From Gemmataceae bacterium (GTDB taxonomy: Bacteria > Planctomycetota > Planctomycetia > Gemmatales > Gemmataceae): a DNA stretch of 64,000 bases. The position numbers and the translations under genes are program-made. Positions 63,845 to 64,000 of the stretch are shown piece after piece. The notes beneath the pieces were generated by a model. It was not told the DNA's origin. It saw only the letters and a list, made by a program, of their open reading frames with translations, and did no database searches. The stretch is taken from positions 1 to 64,000 of the forward strand of contig SIAJ01000018.1 of NCBI GenBank assembly GCA_009691845.1, given 5' to 3'. Position 1 is the first letter of the stretch. Every line of letters begins with the position of its first letter.

Positions 63845-64000
63845 ATGTCCAAATCCGTTCCTGAAACCGATCTGGCTCCTCGTCGGCTTCAGGCGATGAT
63901 CGCGGCTGATGTCATGAGTCCCAACCCGATCTCGCTGGGCGAACAATTCACGGTTCACGAGGTCTTCGTGCGCCTATTCGTGGTCGGCGTCATCACGACA
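63845..64000 (+). CDS. CBS-domain protein, N-terminal part (cut by the window end)
   Basis: The gene starts at ATG 63845 with a strong AGGAGGAAGG 4 bases upstream and runs 52 codons to the window end. After a 20-residue leader, IAADVMSPNPISLGEQFTVHEV matches the first strand and helix of a CBS domain, which binds adenine nucleotides in pairs as an energy sensor. The remainder is outside the window. Confidence 0.65.
   Translation, partial: MSKSVPETDLAPRRLQAMIAADVMSPNPISLGEQFTVHEVFVRLFVVGVITT

Overview
Organism. The window reads as chromosomal DNA of a planctomycete, most likely of the Gemmataceae. The evidence is the mix of families: a DUF1559 pseudopilin, a DUF1501 Tat protein, a PSCyt1/DUF1549/DUF1553 cytochrome, CRTAC1 and PmoA/DUF6807 proteins, TIGR03067-type domains, secreted proteins with an LE-x-LE-x-R-like N-terminal tag, a giant DUF4175-like coiled-coil protein, and remnants of Gemmata-type ECF sigma factors. 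The taxonomic call is inference from these families. Layout. 1-8.8 kb: end of a GYF_2 protein, a secreted beta-propeller/PKD protein, then a five-gene minus-strand array (SUMF1-like, Gfo/Idh/MocA, pterin dehydratase, PmoA-like, RidA-like) and a secreted ApbE. 8.8-19.6 kb: pseudopilin-lipoprotein pair, ATP-dependent PEP carboxykinase, a voltage-sensor-like membrane protein, an alpha/beta hydrolase, DUF1501, a PQQ-type propeller, and leuA behind what looks like a complete leucine attenuator. 19.6-31.5 kb: PSCyt1 protein; a TIM-barrel isomerase coupled to an MFS importer; a P460-like cytochrome coupled to a D-glutamate cyclase-like protein; Ada; a MoaD/ThiS-like protein; a frameshifted BNR-type protein; a PPC-domain protein. 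31.6-35.5 kb: compact operon thioredoxin-AtuA-Tim44-like-AtuA C-terminal partner-enoyl-CoA hydratase. 35.7-49 kb: secreted repeat proteins, serA with an operator-like inverted repeat around its -10, an RTX-like protein, a three-gene RND efflux operon, a TIGR03067 protein carrying a sigma-factor stub, and a REC-HATPase regulator. 49-60.5 kb: giant coiled-coil protein, prenyltransferase-fold protein, propeller and CRTAC1 proteins, and a repeat protein preceded by a sigma-factor C-terminal remnant. 60.6-64 kb: Uma2 fragment, two small genes, a small secreted protein, an ATP-grasp ligase, and the start of a CBS protein. How it works together. The window mixes core anabolism (leuA, serA, pckA), DNA alkylation repair (Ada), probable isoprenoid/branched acyl-CoA breakdown (AtuA operon), metal or drug efflux, and a large surface/secretome load. 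Cross-cutting signals. (1) Roughly fifteen intergenic inverted repeats of several unrelated sequence families sit almost all within a few tens of bases after stop codons, often with nested hairpins. (2) A Leu-rich leader peptide and mutually exclusive stems precede leuA. (3) Two different genes look like salvage products of deleted ECF sigma factors, one keeping the N-terminal stub and one the C-terminal anchor. No tRNA, rRNA, CRISPR array, insertion sequence or prophage was recognised.
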